A program made the translations under genes and the position numbers. The notes below the pieces were generated by a model. That model saw only the letters and a list, made by a program, of their open reading frames with translations, did not search any database and was not told the origin of the DNA. A stretch of 48,497 nucleotides of DNA from an uncultured Bacteroidaceae bacterium (GTDB taxonomy: Bacteria; Bacteroidota; Bacteroidia; Bacteroidales; Bacteroidaceae). This document shows, piece after piece, positions 24,721-34,022 of this stretch. The stretch is taken from positions 1 to 48,497 of the forward strand of contig CAKQRW010000025.1 in NCBI GenBank assembly GCA_934271655.1, in the 5' to 3' direction. The stretch's first letter is position 1, and each line of letters begins with the position of its first letter.

Positions 24721-26031
24721 TTATTTAGAGAAGAGCCATCCTGCCCATGCAATGCCTATGGCAAACTCGTTCTCGTGGTTGTATTTGCCCGAGCCGATGT
24801 TGCGGTTGGTGTAGTCGGCCTTCACCACAAGCGATGGCAGCGGCTTCCAGTTGAGTCCGGCGCTCCACATGCTTGTCTTGAGACGGTCGTCTGCGTTGTT
24901 AGGCTTGAGCACATCCTCCTGTGGGTTGTAGTATTCATAGCGCACAAACGGAGTCACCTTCGGGCAGCGCTCGTCGGCAATGACTGAGTTGAGCTTGAAT
25001 CCTATCTCGCCGCCGTATGCCACAGCCTTGTGAGCCACTGGCGTGATGCGTGAGTAGGGCGACTTGTTGGAGAGCGATGTGTTCTTCTTGCTTATCACCT
25101 GCGAGTTGGTCAGGTTGCCCCACAGAGCGTTGGCCCTTGCCTCCACGTAGGCGTTCTTGTATTCACCCTCCACATTGTAGATTCTGATGGGGAAGGTGCC
25201 GAGGCCCTTGTATGTCTGGCTCTTGTCTGAGTTGCTTCCGGTGTTGCGGCAGTAGTAGAACGAGCCTCCGAGACGCAGGCCCTTCACTCCACGCCATGCC
25301 AGATGCGCTACGTATCCAGGGCTTGTGAAGTTCTCTTCCTCGAATATGCCTTGCTTTGCACTTCCAGCCCAAGTGTTGCGGTCGAAGCCGTTGGCGTTGA
25401 GTCCGCTAACCACCTGAAGTTGGTAGTCGAATGTGGCCAGGCCCTTGCCGAGTGTTCCGAAGAACTCGATACCTGTCTCATGCCAGGTGTTTGGAATTAT
25501 TGTTGTCTCGCCTTCAGGACGAACCGTTCCGAAGAAGTTGAGTGGCTCGTGGTGGGCGTTGTTCTGTCCAACAGGCACGATGAAATGTCCGACACGCACA
25601 TTGAAAGTCTTGTGGATGAGGCGTGTGATGTGGAACTGCTCGAGAGCGACCTCGCCTCCGCGCTCAATCTCTGTCTCGTATTCACCGTTCTCTGTGTTCT
25701 CCAGCTCGTAGGCTGTGCCTACGCCTCCGCTTTCGAACTCAATCTCCATGCCGAGAATCCACTTGCTGTTGAACTTGTAGTCTCCTGCAATGACAAACCG
25801 CGGAATGCTGATTGTGTTGCGGTGCTCTTTGGCGTTGCCTTCTGAGCTTCCATAGAAACGGTTGGTACCGTAGTCTTTGAAGGCTGACACCGCTTCACCG
25901 TATCCGCCAAGCCGGAACGAATCCCAGCCTCCATACTGGATACTGTCTTGCGAACTTTGCGCCGATGCCGCTGTTGTCACCGCTAATGCGGCAGCCAGCA
26001 GTGTGGTGCGTAGCTTTGCGTCCTTTTTCAT
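24721..26031 (-). CDS. outer-membrane beta-barrel protein (porin-like)
   Basis: From ATG 26031 (MKKDAKLRTT) the product has 436 residues. A signal peptide ends VTTAASAQ, and a barrel of alternating strands follows: FRLGGYGEAVS, RFVIAGDYKFNSKWILGMEIEF, FNVRVGHFIVPVGQNN, SVIADERCPKVTPFVRYEYY. It ends IAWAGWLFSK rather than in a classic terminal Phe. It is the first gene of the leftward imelysin set and has a consensus promoter plus an operator-like array upstream, so its expression is probably regulated. Substrate unknown. Confidence 0.78.
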   Translation of the reverse strand: MKKDAKLRTTLLAAALAVTTAASAQSSQDSIQYGGWDSFRLGGYGEAVSAFKDYGTNRFYGSSEGNAKEHRNTISIPRFVIAGDYKFNSKWILGMEIEFESGGVGTAYELENTENGEYETEIERGGEVALEQFHITRLIHKTFNVRVGHFIVPVGQNNAHHEPLNFFGTVRPEGETTIIPNTWHETGIEFFGTLGKGLATFDYQLQVVSGLNANGFDRNTWAGSAKQGIFEEENFTSPGYVAHLAWRGVKGLRLGGSFYYCRNTGSNSDKSQTYKGLGTFPIRIYNVEGEYKNAYVEARANALWGNLTNSQVISKKNTSLSNKSPYSRITPVAHKAVAYGGEIGFKLNSVIADERCPKVTPFVRYEYYNPQEDVLKPNNADDRLKTSMWSAGLNWKPLPSLVVKADYTNRNIGSGKYNHENEFAIGIAWAGWLFSK

Positions 26032-26073
26032 TGTTTCTTTTCCTGTGTTATGTCTGTTATTTTTTTTCGGGTG

Positions 26074-26104
26074 CAAAGTTACGGACTACTTGAATTTGGA
26101 ACAA
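26074..26104 (-). promoter_or_regulatory. promoter of the barrel-imelysin-DHOR set
   Basis: On the minus strand TTG (26104-26102) precedes TAACTTTG (26081-26074) by 20 nt, a full match to the Bacteroidetes promoter pattern. Predicted start near 26067, about 36 nt before the ATG at 26031. Confidence 0.85.
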
Positions 26105-26188
26105 TACTCATTTGGGGTGAAACGATATGGTAAAGTGGGTATTTTGCAGGGTGACAATACTCACTTTTTGCATTTGATACCCACTTTT
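26103..26188. promoter_or_regulatory. operator-like array of ATACYCAYTTT sites
   Basis: Four copies of a 10-11 bp word cluster directly upstream of the promoter. Three are direct: ATACTCATTT at 26104, ATACTCACTTT at 26157 and ATACCCACTTT at 26177. One is inverted: AAAGTGGGTAT at 26132-26142. The last two direct copies start exactly 20 bp apart, and the first overlaps the -33 element. A separate palindrome, ATACCTAAAAATAGGTAT, follows at 26199-26216. The rest of the gap to 26460 has only an imperfect duplication of CTTTTTGTGGYGATAA near 26318 and 26384. Confidence 0.65.
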
Positions 26189-26462
26189 CCGTGGTCGATA
26201 CCTAAAAATAGGTATTGAAAAACGACACATGTCTTGCAAAATGTTAAAAGTTCTTAGGCGTTGTTCATTCAACAATGTCACACGGGAGGCATGGCAGGCC
26301 ACGGGGACAGAATGCCCCTTTTTGTGGTGATAAAGGTGAGAATGCATGAAACGTGCCATGGCAATCTTCCGATCATAGGAGACTCTTTTTGTGGCGATAA
26401 GGGTATAAAGGAAGCTTTGTGGGATGTTTGATAAGATAAAATTAAAAAAAATATTGCAAAAT

Positions 26463-26495
26463 GTTGCGTAGTTAAATATTTTTTGCATATATTTG
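26463..26495 (+). promoter_or_regulatory. promoter of the large secreted protein gene
   Basis: GTTG at 26463-26466 and TATATTTG at 26488-26495 are 21 nt apart. The leader to the ATG at 26711 would be about 210 nt, unusually long, and ends in a T/A-rich stretch without a clear ribosome site. Confidence 0.75.
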
Positions 26496-26710
26496 CAACG
26501 TCTTTTGAAAACTTACCAACATCATCTTGAATACCTCAACTGAAATATTGGAACTTTATCAATTGACGATAGATGAACCTCGGCAGGAAACAGTCCCGCA
26601 CAGTGGCGAAACTATGCTATCGAGATAATATTATATAATGTATAACCTCTAACCAGTTAGCTAAAAACTAATCAAGACTAACATTACTAACTTTAAACCC
26701 CGAAAGGATT

Positions 26711-28864
26711 ATGAAGAAATTGTACGCTTTAATGGCGTCTGCTCTGATGATGCCGTCGCTGGCCTCAGCCCAGAGCATGACTCAAGAGAATGAAATCTTG
26801 TCAGGCTGGAATTACCGCCTGGAAAAAGATGTGGACTTTGTTGGCGGAGTGGTCAACGCGGGCATGTCTAACGAGGAGACCATCACCCCGAATGACCAAT
26901 TGCAGTTTGGCACCGCAGAGTCATTCAAGCTCAACGGATATGCTCCGAACAAACTCACCAACACAGGCTTGGAGTTCATGAGCGTCTGCCAGTCTACCGG
27001 AGGCATAGACATGCCTGCAGGAGAAGGACTCCGCTCGACAAAGAATGAGCGCTGGATCATGGTCAACGACCTCCGTGAGGGACAGATCATAGCGTTTGAC
27101 ATATCCAACCAGGACACTGTCCAGTTTGTTGTCAACTCTATTGCGTGCAATCCCAAGACAGGATGGGCTGACACTCCGTGCGATCCCCTGACCGTGGAGC
27201 CTATATCAGGTTCTGTTCATGAGCTTCAGGAACTTGCAGAGGAAGGTTCGGCCGACACTTACCGCTACTTCAAGGTTGTCAACCCAGGATCACTCTATGC
27301 CAAGTTCAACGGAAGGACCCCAAACTATATCTACCGCATGCAGATATGGACAAACAACACCGAGGCAGAGGCCGTGACGGCTCCATCCATCAAGATGGTG
27401 GGCGTGAGTGGCGAGGCGCGCAAAATGGAGTTCTCCAGCGGTCAGTCCACTCTCGGAGCACAATGCGCCACATACTACTCGCTCAATGGCGATGACCCGG
27501 TCTATCTGAAGGACTCGGAGGAAGTGGACCACTATGAGTATGTGTACAAGGTTGACGATGACGGAAACAAGGTGCTCGATGACAACGGCGAGCCAATAGT
27601 GGAGCAGGAAATTCCTGTGTACAAGAAGGTCATCGACCAGGCTATGGTGGATGAAGTGGGCGACTACGGCGACTTCAAGTTCAATCCGGAGGATGGCTAC
27701 ATCATAGTAGGCTCTTCCGATGATGAGGACGGGGATGGCATTGTGACCATCAAGTATGCCACAGTGTCGGAGAACGGCGTGGTGTCAAACATCATCTCGG
27801 AGAATGTCAATGTGGGCGAGATTGTGCTCAATTCGCCAACGCTTACTCTCACAGGCTTCAACGGCAAGGAGAGGACATACACCATCGGCTGGGCAAGCAA
27901 CACACTTTGTGGCGAGGACTACACGATGGTGATCGAGAGCGGAGAAGGCGGCTATCAGGAGACTGAAGCAAACGTAGGCATTGGCGAGACCGTCACTTCA
28001 GCACAGTCGGTCAAGGTGACTGTCAGGGTGGCTGGCTACGCTGACGGTGTAGCAGAACTTGCCGAGGTCGATGCCTTTGACACCGACCTGCAGAAGAGAA
28101 GCGACTTGGGCAACAACATGAGCGCAGACCACAACTGGGACTTCCAGGCTCTGTCGGAGGCATGCCTCAAGCAAATCAATGGCGAGGTGTTTGAGAAATA
28201 TGTTGTCAAGGACGAGGAGACAGGAGAGGTGCTCCGTGAGTATACAGTGGAGGATGTTGAAGGCGAGAAGGTGCCAGAAGAGGATGTTGACAAGCTGGAA
28301 GGCGTGGTCAAGTATTTCGGATGGGACGGAGCAGACAGCCGCAATGCTGCACGTCACTGGAGAACACATGTTCCTGCATATGAGTTGGATGACGATGGCA
28401 ACCCGACAGAGACCGTGGCATCCGTGGCTTATGCGGACGACGAGACAGGTGTGCTGAATGGACTTGAGGCAGACAATCCTCATCCAAACTACAGCTGCAT
28501 GGCTATCTTCACAGACAATAGCGGTCTCTTCTACATGGCAAAGGGCACACTCGCTGTCAAGGACGTTAAGTATGGCGAGTATGTGATGCTGAACACAAGC
28601 GCAGGCACATCGGTTGTCAAGTGTGAGTCTGCCGAGCCATTGTCTTTCACAATCAACCAGGGAGTGTACGTGCACTCTATAGACGTGTACACTTATGAAG
28701 GCCTGCCAGAGCCTCCTGTAGTTGATGGCGTGGACGGCATAGACGCTGTCTCTGAAGGCGAGACTGCAATCTACAGCATCGACGGCGTGCGTCTGCCAGC
28801 ATTGCAGAAAGGCATCAACATCGTCCGCACAGCCAACGGCGTGAGGAAGGTGATTGTTAAATGA
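26711..28864 (+). CDS. large secreted protein with T9SS-like C-terminal tail
   Basis: The 717-residue product has a signal peptide (MPSLASAQS). I do not recognise the main body, which is acidic and beta-rich. Acidic stretches such as SDDEDGDGIV and KVDDDGNKVLDDNG resemble calcium-binding or FN3/BACON-like linkers. The last 35 residues (AIYSIDGVRLPALQKGIN, then IVRTANGVRKVIVK) match the short tail found on many Prevotella surface proteins and regarded as a type IX secretion sorting signal. It has its own promoter and a strong terminator, and no operon partners. A surface or secreted binding protein is the best guess. Confidence 0.7.
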   Translation: MKKLYALMASALMMPSLASAQSMTQENEILSGWNYRLEKDVDFVGGVVNAGMSNEETITPNDQLQFGTAESFKLNGYAPNKLTNTGLEFMSVCQSTGGIDMPAGEGLRSTKNERWIMVNDLREGQIIAFDISNQDTVQFVVNSIACNPKTGWADTPCDPLTVEPISGSVHELQELAEEGSADTYRYFKVVNPGSLYAKFNGRTPNYIYRMQIWTNNTEAEAVTAPSIKMVGVSGEARKMEFSSGQSTLGAQCATYYSLNGDDPVYLKDSEEVDHYEYVYKVDDDGNKVLDDNGEPIVEQEIPVYKKVIDQAMVDEVGDYGDFKFNPEDGYIIVGSSDDEDGDGIVTIKYATVSENGVVSNIISENVNVGEIVLNSPTLTLTGFNGKERTYTIGWASNTLCGEDYTMVIESGEGGYQETEANVGIGETVTSAQSVKVTVRVAGYADGVAELAEVDAFDTDLQKRSDLGNNMSADHNWDFQALSEACLKQINGEVFEKYVVKDEETGEVLREYTVEDVEGEKVPEEDVDKLEGVVKYFGWDGADSRNAARHWRTHVPAYELDDDGNPTETVASVAYADDETGVLNGLEADNPHPNYSCMAIFTDNSGLFYMAKGTLAVKDVKYGEYVMLNTSAGTSVVKCESAEPLSFTINQGVYVHSIDVYTYEGLPEPPVVDGVDGIDAVSEGETAIYSIDGVRLPALQKGINIVRTANGVRKVIVK

Positions 28865-28927
28865 ATAAAAGAATGAATGATAAGGATATTAAATGAACGG
28901 ATAAAAAATTTTATCTAAAGTGGTAAT

Positions 28928-28964
28928 GAGGGGTGTGTCGTGAGACACATGCCCTCTTTTTTTT
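28928..28964 (+). terminator. intrinsic terminator of the large secreted protein gene
   Basis: The stem GAGGGGTGTGTC/GACACATGCCCTC with a GTGA loop is followed by eight T residues, 64 nt after the stop codon. Confidence 0.92.
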
Positions 28965-28982
28965 GTAGGCATGGCGGAAAAT

Positions 28983-29074
28983 CAAAGGCGCAGCGTTTCT
29001 CAACGCTGCGCCTCCTATGTAAAATCCTTTACGGTATTAGTCGTAAGGTAAAAAAGATTATTTGTTTTGGATAA
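28983..29074 (-). ncRNA. candidate small RNA with own promoter and terminator
   Basis: A full consensus promoter at 29110-29081 (minus) fires into a stretch with no reading frame. About 75 nt downstream lies a perfect 12-bp hairpin: AGGCGCAGCGTT (28986-28997) with AACGCTGCGCCT (29002-29013), loop TCTC. On the minus strand it is followed by TTTGATTTTCC. The transcript would be about 90 nt and contains no ATG before the hairpin. The opposite-strand gene already has its own terminator 20 bp further on, so this hairpin is not needed there. No known RNA family was recognised. Confidence 0.5.
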
Positions 29075-29080
29075 CGAGTG

Positions 29081-29110
29081 CAAAGTTACACTTTAAAATT
29101 GGATAAACAA
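29081..29110 (-). promoter_or_regulatory. orphan promoter of the small RNA candidate
   Basis: On the minus strand TTG (29110-29108) is followed after 19 nt by TAACTTTG (29088-29081). No coding gene lies downstream on this strand for about 3 kb. Confidence 0.7.
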
Positions 29111-29195
29111 TAAAAGTGAACCATGTTTTGTAGCATAAAGCATGTTTTTTTTTAATTTTACCTATTGTAATGATACGAACATAGAAAAACTTTTG

Positions 29196-29203
29196 TAATT
29201 TTG
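29196..29203 (+). promoter_or_regulatory. -7 element upstream of glnS
   Basis: TAATTTTG at 29196-29203 fits TAnnTTTG; no TTG is found at the right distance. The leader to the ATG at 29314 would be about 100 nt. Confidence 0.55.
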
Positions 29204-29313
29204 CATTCAGAAAGGCATGGAAGGCTACATCAGAGAAAACGGTGCCCCGAACGTGGAAAGCGCCGTATGGTCGGCCACTGTCTTATTGGTGAGAAAATAA
29301 AAGCTATAAACAT

Positions 29314-31089
29314 ATGAAAGAAGAGAATGTTACTGTTGCGGGCGAAGAGGTGAAGAAGCCTTCGCTCAATTTTATAGAAGAACAGATTGTGAAGGATCTG
29401 GAAGAAGGAAAGAATGGAGGAAAGGTGCAGACACGCTTCCCGCCAGAGCCGAATGGCTACCTGCACATCGGACACGCAAAGGCGATTGCTCTCGATTTCG
29501 GTGTGGCTCGCAAATATGGCGGCGTGTGCAATCTGCGCATGGACGACACCAACCCGCAGAAGGAGGATACTGAATATGTTGAGGCTATCAAGAAGGATAT
29601 AGAATGGCTTGGCTTCAAATGGGACAACATATTCTATGCCAGCGATTATTTCCAGAAGCTCTGGGACCTGGCGGTGGAACTCATCAAGCAGGGCAAGGCC
29701 TATGTGGACGAGCAGACAGCAGAGCAGATAAAAGAGCAGAAGGGCACACCCACACAGCCTGGCACGGAGTCGCCATACCGCAACCGCCCGGTGGAGGAGA
29801 GCCTGCGTCTCTTTGAGGAGATGAACTCAGGCAACATGGAGCCTGGAAGGATGGTGCTCCGCGCTAAGATAGACATGGCAAGTCCAAACATGCACTTCCG
29901 CGACCCAATAATGTACCGAGTGCTCAATATGCCGCATTGGCGCACAGGCAACAAGTGGAATGCTTATCCAATGTATGACTACACTCATGGCCAGTGCGAC
30001 TACTGGGAGGGCGTAACGCACTCTCTCTGCACACTTGAGTTTGAGAGCCACCGCCCGCTGTACGACCTCTTTGTCGACTGGGCAAAGCAGGCTGCGGGAG
30101 ATGACAAGCCTCTTGACGACAACCGTCCACGCCAGACAGAGTTCAATAAGCTCAACCTTACGCACATACTCCTGTCCAAGCGCAATCTGCTTGTGCTGGT
30201 GAAGGAGGGCGTCGTCAATGGATGGGACGACCCGCGCATGCCTACTATCTGCGGTTTCCGCCGCAGGGGCTACAGTCCGGAAGGCATACTGTCGTTCATA
30301 GACAAGATAGGCTACACCAAGTTTGACGCGCTCAACCAGATGTCGCTCTTTGAGGCGGCTGTGCGCGACGACCTCAACAAGAGGGCACAGCGTGTAAGCG
30401 CTGTCGTCAACCCTGTGAAACTTGTGATAACCAACTTCCCTGAAGGTGAGACAGAGGTCTATCAGGCGGTCAACAATCCGGAGAACGAGGCTGACGGCAC
30501 ACACGAGATAACGTTCGGCCGCGAACTGTGGATAGAGCGTGACGACTTCATGGAGGATGCTCCAAAGAAATTCTTCCGTCTCGGCCCTGGCAAGCAGGTG
30601 AGACTGAAAAACTCTTACATCATCCAGTGTTCGGAGAATATAGAAGACTGCGTGGTGAAGAATGCTGACGGCGAGATAACTGAGATACATGCAGAACTGA
30701 TTCCTGACACCAAGACGGGACAGGCCAACAGCAACATGAGGATAAAGGGCAAGACCATTCACTGGGTGAGCTGCCACCATTGCCTTGAGGCCGAGGTGCG
30801 CAACTATGACCGCCTCTGGATGGTGGAGAACCCGCGCGATGAGGTGGACGCATATTCCAAGGAGCATGGCGACGTGAGGGGCATTGAGGCCATGAGGCCT
30901 TTCCTCAACCACAACAGCCTGGAAGTGAAGAAGGCATATGTGGAGGAATGGCTCGCCACACGCAAGCCAATGGATTATCTCCAGTTCCAGCGCATAGGCT
31001 ATTATAATGTTGACCCGGATTCTACACCAGACCACCTCGTCTTCAACCGCACAGTCGGACTCACCGATGCATGGAAGAAGATAAAGTGA
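29314..31089 (+). CDS. glnS: glutaminyl-tRNA synthetase
   Basis: The 591-residue class I synthetase charges tRNA-Gln with glutamine. PPEPNGYLHIGHAKAI holds the HIGH motif at 51-54, and the KMSKS-type loop is LLSKRNL near 288. RMDDTNPQKED, and SHRPLYDLFVDW from the GlnRS/GluRS-type core, support the assignment, as does the full-length beta-barrel anticodon-binding region. A short N-terminal extension of about 35 residues precedes the catalytic core. It is followed after 39 bp by a TPR gene and probably cotranscribed with it. Confidence 0.97.
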   Translation: MKEENVTVAGEEVKKPSLNFIEEQIVKDLEEGKNGGKVQTRFPPEPNGYLHIGHAKAIALDFGVARKYGGVCNLRMDDTNPQKEDTEYVEAIKKDIEWLGFKWDNIFYASDYFQKLWDLAVELIKQGKAYVDEQTAEQIKEQKGTPTQPGTESPYRNRPVEESLRLFEEMNSGNMEPGRMVLRAKIDMASPNMHFRDPIMYRVLNMPHWRTGNKWNAYPMYDYTHGQCDYWEGVTHSLCTLEFESHRPLYDLFVDWAKQAAGDDKPLDDNRPRQTEFNKLNLTHILLSKRNLLVLVKEGVVNGWDDPRMPTICGFRRRGYSPEGILSFIDKIGYTKFDALNQMSLFEAAVRDDLNKRAQRVSAVVNPVKLVITNFPEGETEVYQAVNNPENEADGTHEITFGRELWIERDDFMEDAPKKFFRLGPGKQVRLKNSYIIQCSENIEDCVVKNADGEITEIHAELIPDTKTGQANSNMRIKGKTIHWVSCHHCLEAEVRNYDRLWMVENPRDEVDAYSKEHGDVRGIEAMRPFLNHNSLEVKKAYVEEWLATRKPMDYLQFQRIGYYNVDPDSTPDHLVFNRTVGLTDAWKKIK

Positions 31090-31128
31090 GTTGGCGCGGG
31101 CTAACCAAGCATACGAAAACAAACAATT

Positions 31129-32775
31129 ATGGGAAAAGACTATTTCGAGTCAGACGAATTCAAGGAGACACTCAAGAGATATGAGGAGGAGCTTGCTGAA
31201 GAGGGTACCGTGTACATGGACTCTGGCGACTTCATGGACGTGGCAGACTATTACTTGTCTGTCGGACGCTATGACGAGGCGGAGGCGTGTGTTGACATGG
31301 CCTTGGAGGAGCATCCCGACGAGGAGGAGCTCCTGATCATCAAAGGCTCGTGCTGCATATGCCAAAAGAAATATGACGAGGCGGAGAAGCTTCACGAACG
31401 GCTGGATCAGACATCGCTCGACATCATCTACCAGAGAGCCCAGGTGAGGTATGCCCGGTGGCATGACTATGAGGGAGCGTCCAGCCTGTGGCGCGAATGG
31501 ATGAGGCTCACGCTCAAGGAAGAGCCTAACGAGGAGGTGGAGCGTGACTGCTACATGCATGTAGTGGCCTCTATCCTGGAGCTTCGCGACACCGCAATAA
31601 TGGAAATAGTCGATGAGGACAAGCTGTATCTCATGCAGTGGCTGGATGAGTACAAGCGCAAATACCAGCCGCTTGGACGGTCTGACTATGACGAGATGAT
31701 AGCAGACACCTTCATTGCCACCATCATGCCCGACATAATTGTTGATTGGTACAATGAGATCCTTGAGCGTCGCCCCTACATGAACAAGGGGTGGTGCCGC
31801 CTCGCTGTGGCCAACCTGCTGCTGGACAAGTTTGACCAGTGCATAGAGGCTGCCGATTTCGCGCTGGCCGTGAAGCCAGACGACCTGGATGCTATGGCCG
31901 CTAAAGCCAATGCCCTGCTTGCTCTGCAGGCTTGGGACGAGGCTCTCCAGCAGTACAAGGAACTGAGGGAAAAAGGCGGAGGCAAGATTCACAATGTCAA
32001 CATGGCTGTGGCTTACCTGAAGATAGGTGACCCCACTAAGGCTTTCCTATGTCTGAAGGAACTGAAGTCGGAGCTGGACGGTTATCTTGAGCAGTTGAGA
32101 AACAGTCCGGATCATATCCTGCATAGCAAGTCTTCCATGCTTGACGGACTTGGCGCAGCTGAATACATCGGCATATACGTGCAGATCTGCCTTGAAGTGG
32201 CCGACAAGCTCAGGGAGAATGGAAGGTTCGTGGAGAGCGACGACTATCTGAAGTCGGCGCTTGAGTATGACAACGAGAACTACCACACTTACATCTGCCT
32301 GGCAGAAAATAGTTTCATGGAGAAGAATTGGCAGGATGGGGTAGACTATTTCAAGTTGGCCCTTGACTGCTGCGACAAGCAGCACAAGATAACGGTGGGG
32401 GTGAGATTCTCCATTTATCTTCTCGCATGCGGATGCACTTCGCTCTGCAAGGATATTCTTGACAAATGCAGCCAGGAAGAGAACTTGACAGAGAAGGACA
32501 TGGCGCTGGTGAATGTCGCTTACTCCTATTACTACATGAATGAGTGTGACAGAAGAAATTTCCGGAAATACTACGAAAAGGTCATAGACTCTGGAGGACT
32601 TGTTGACGATGCCTTTTATTCCCTGCTCAAGAAAGGCTGGTCGAAGAAAAAGATTGTTGAATATATCGAAGAGCACTTTGACGCAATGCGGGATGTGCTC
32701 ATGGGACATTTCGCCAACATCATCGGCAACGGAGATACCAGCAGCGTGCAGAAATGGGATGATACTGACTTGTAG
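31129..32775 (+). CDS. tetratricopeptide-repeat protein
   Basis: The 548-residue protein has no signal peptide and is rich in helix pairs of TPR type, for example VADYYLSVGRYDEAEACVDM (about residues 36-55), then a pair with VAVKPDDLDAMAAKANALLA and AWDEALQQY (about 243-275). The N-terminus is acidic and Lys-rich. TPR proteins act as scaffolds; no partner can be named. It sits 39 bp after glnS on the same strand, an arrangement I recall from related Bacteroidales. Confidence 0.8.
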   Translation: MGKDYFESDEFKETLKRYEEELAEEGTVYMDSGDFMDVADYYLSVGRYDEAEACVDMALEEHPDEEELLIIKGSCCICQKKYDEAEKLHERLDQTSLDIIYQRAQVRYARWHDYEGASSLWREWMRLTLKEEPNEEVERDCYMHVVASILELRDTAIMEIVDEDKLYLMQWLDEYKRKYQPLGRSDYDEMIADTFIATIMPDIIVDWYNEILERRPYMNKGWCRLAVANLLLDKFDQCIEAADFALAVKPDDLDAMAAKANALLALQAWDEALQQYKELREKGGGKIHNVNMAVAYLKIGDPTKAFLCLKELKSELDGYLEQLRNSPDHILHSKSSMLDGLGAAEYIGIYVQICLEVADKLRENGRFVESDDYLKSALEYDNENYHTYICLAENSFMEKNWQDGVDYFKLALDCCDKQHKITVGVRFSIYLLACGCTSLCKDILDKCSQEENLTEKDMALVNVAYSYYYMNECDRRNFRKYYEKVIDSGGLVDDAFYSLLKKGWSKKKIVEYIEEHFDAMRDVLMGHFANIIGNGDTSSVQKWDDTDL

Positions 32776-33119
32776 CATCATGCAGGGCGCTCGTATGCCT
32801 TTTGTATTTGATGCGCTCTATCTTGCTATGGGCTTGTCCTCTGGTTGACGTGTCTGTGACGGCATGGTGCCAAATACCTGCGACTCAGTCTTTACGGTGT
32901 CAAGCAGTCTGATTGAGAGATTTGTGCTGGCATGGCGGCTGATGGGCAGAAGGGCATGGCGGCCTGTAGGGCTGCGGCAGATACGCGAACGACCAGCCTC
33001 GGTATTGTTGAATAATAATGAGCGGCCTTGTCGGTGACCACGCTGAAGCCCGGTTTCCTGGCCTTGGTGTCGTCAAATGATAATGAACACCTACTTAATA
33101 ATGAATATAATATAACATT
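32776..33119. other. gene-free gap with one repeat copy before dapA
   Basis: No credible gene. At 33070-33103, read on the minus strand, TAAGTAGGTGTTCATTATC runs into CATTTGACGACACC, the two-block form of the interspersed family. It lies only about 17 bp before the dapA start. GGCATGGCGG words recur at about 32932 and 32953. The short minus-strand frame here has no recognisable product. Confidence 0.55.
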
Positions 33120-34022
33120 ATGATGCATAATAAATTCAAGGGTATGGGCATTGCGCTCATCACACCGTTTACACAAGAAGGCAAGGTCGACTTTGTGGCC
33201 TTGAGACGCCTGCTGGATTACCAGTTGTCCAACGGGGCTGATTTCCTTTGCATTCTGGCGACCACAGCTGAGACACCAACGCTCTCGGAGGAAGAAAAAA
33301 AGCAGGTGAAGGATCTGATAGTAGAGAAGGTGAATGGGGCGGTGCCTGTCCTGATGGGATGTGGAGGCAACTGCACAGCTTCTGTCGTGGAGTCTATAGA
33401 GAAGGGTAACTTTGACGGCATCGACGGCATCCTGTCTGTCTGCCCTTATTATAACAAGCCTTCACAGGAAGGACTGTTCCAACATTTCAAGGCTATAGCC
33501 AACGTTGCAGCCAAGCGCCATCTGTCTGTGGTCCTTTATAATGTGCCAGGACGTGTGGGTGTCAACATGACTGCTGAGACCACTCTCCGTCTTGCAGCCG
33601 AGTGTGACAACATCGTAGCTGTGAAGGAAGCTTCAGGCAACATGACACAGATAGAGGACATCATAAAGAACAAACCTGCTCATTTCGATGTCATCTCGGG
33701 CGACGACGGCATCACATTCCCGCTCATCACCATGGGCGCGGCTGGCGTCATCTCGGTCATTGGCAATGCTCTGCCTAAGGAGTTCAGCCGCATGGTGCGT
33801 CTTGCGCTCAACGGCGACTACAAGAACGCGTTGGCTATTCACCACCAGTTCTCCGAACTGTTCAAGCTGCTCTTCGTCGACGGCAACCCTGCTGGAGTGA
33901 AGGCTATGCTCAACTCTATGGGGCTCATACAGAACGTGCTGAGACTGCCGCTTGTGCCTTCACGCATATCTACATTTGAGAAGATATCTGCCATCATCAA
34001 GGAATTGAATGTGAAGTGCTAA
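33120..34022 (+). CDS. dapA: 4-hydroxy-tetrahydrodipicolinate synthase DapA
   Basis: The 300-residue aldolase condenses pyruvate with aspartate semialdehyde, the first committed step to lysine and diaminopimelate. The Schiff-base lysine is Lys169 (VAVKEASGN), the catalytic tyrosine is Tyr140 (VVLYNVPGRVG), and the TTAETPTL loop is present. Length is normal. The gene stands alone. Its last codons (NVKC and stop) are the first unit of a 23-bp tandem repeat that continues downstream. Confidence 0.95.
   Translation: MMHNKFKGMGIALITPFTQEGKVDFVALRRLLDYQLSNGADFLCILATTAETPTLSEEEKKQVKDLIVEKVNGAVPVLMGCGGNCTASVVESIEKGNFDGIDGILSVCPYYNKPSQEGLFQHFKAIANVAAKRHLSVVLYNVPGRVGVNMTAETTLRLAAECDNIVAVKEASGNMTQIEDIIKNKPAHFDVISGDDGITFPLITMGAAGVISVIGNALPKEFSRMVRLALNGDYKNALAIHHQFSELFKLLFVDGNPAGVKAMLNSMGLIQNVLRLPLVPSRISTFEKISAIIKELNVKC

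Noticed and set aside
29827..31122. 431-codon minus-strand frame opposite glnS
   Set aside because: Shadow frame of glnS; no motif, wrong composition, and glnS is certain.
32892..33176. 94-codon minus-strand frame before dapA
   Set aside because: It overlaps the repeat copy and the dapA start; no conserved motif is visible.
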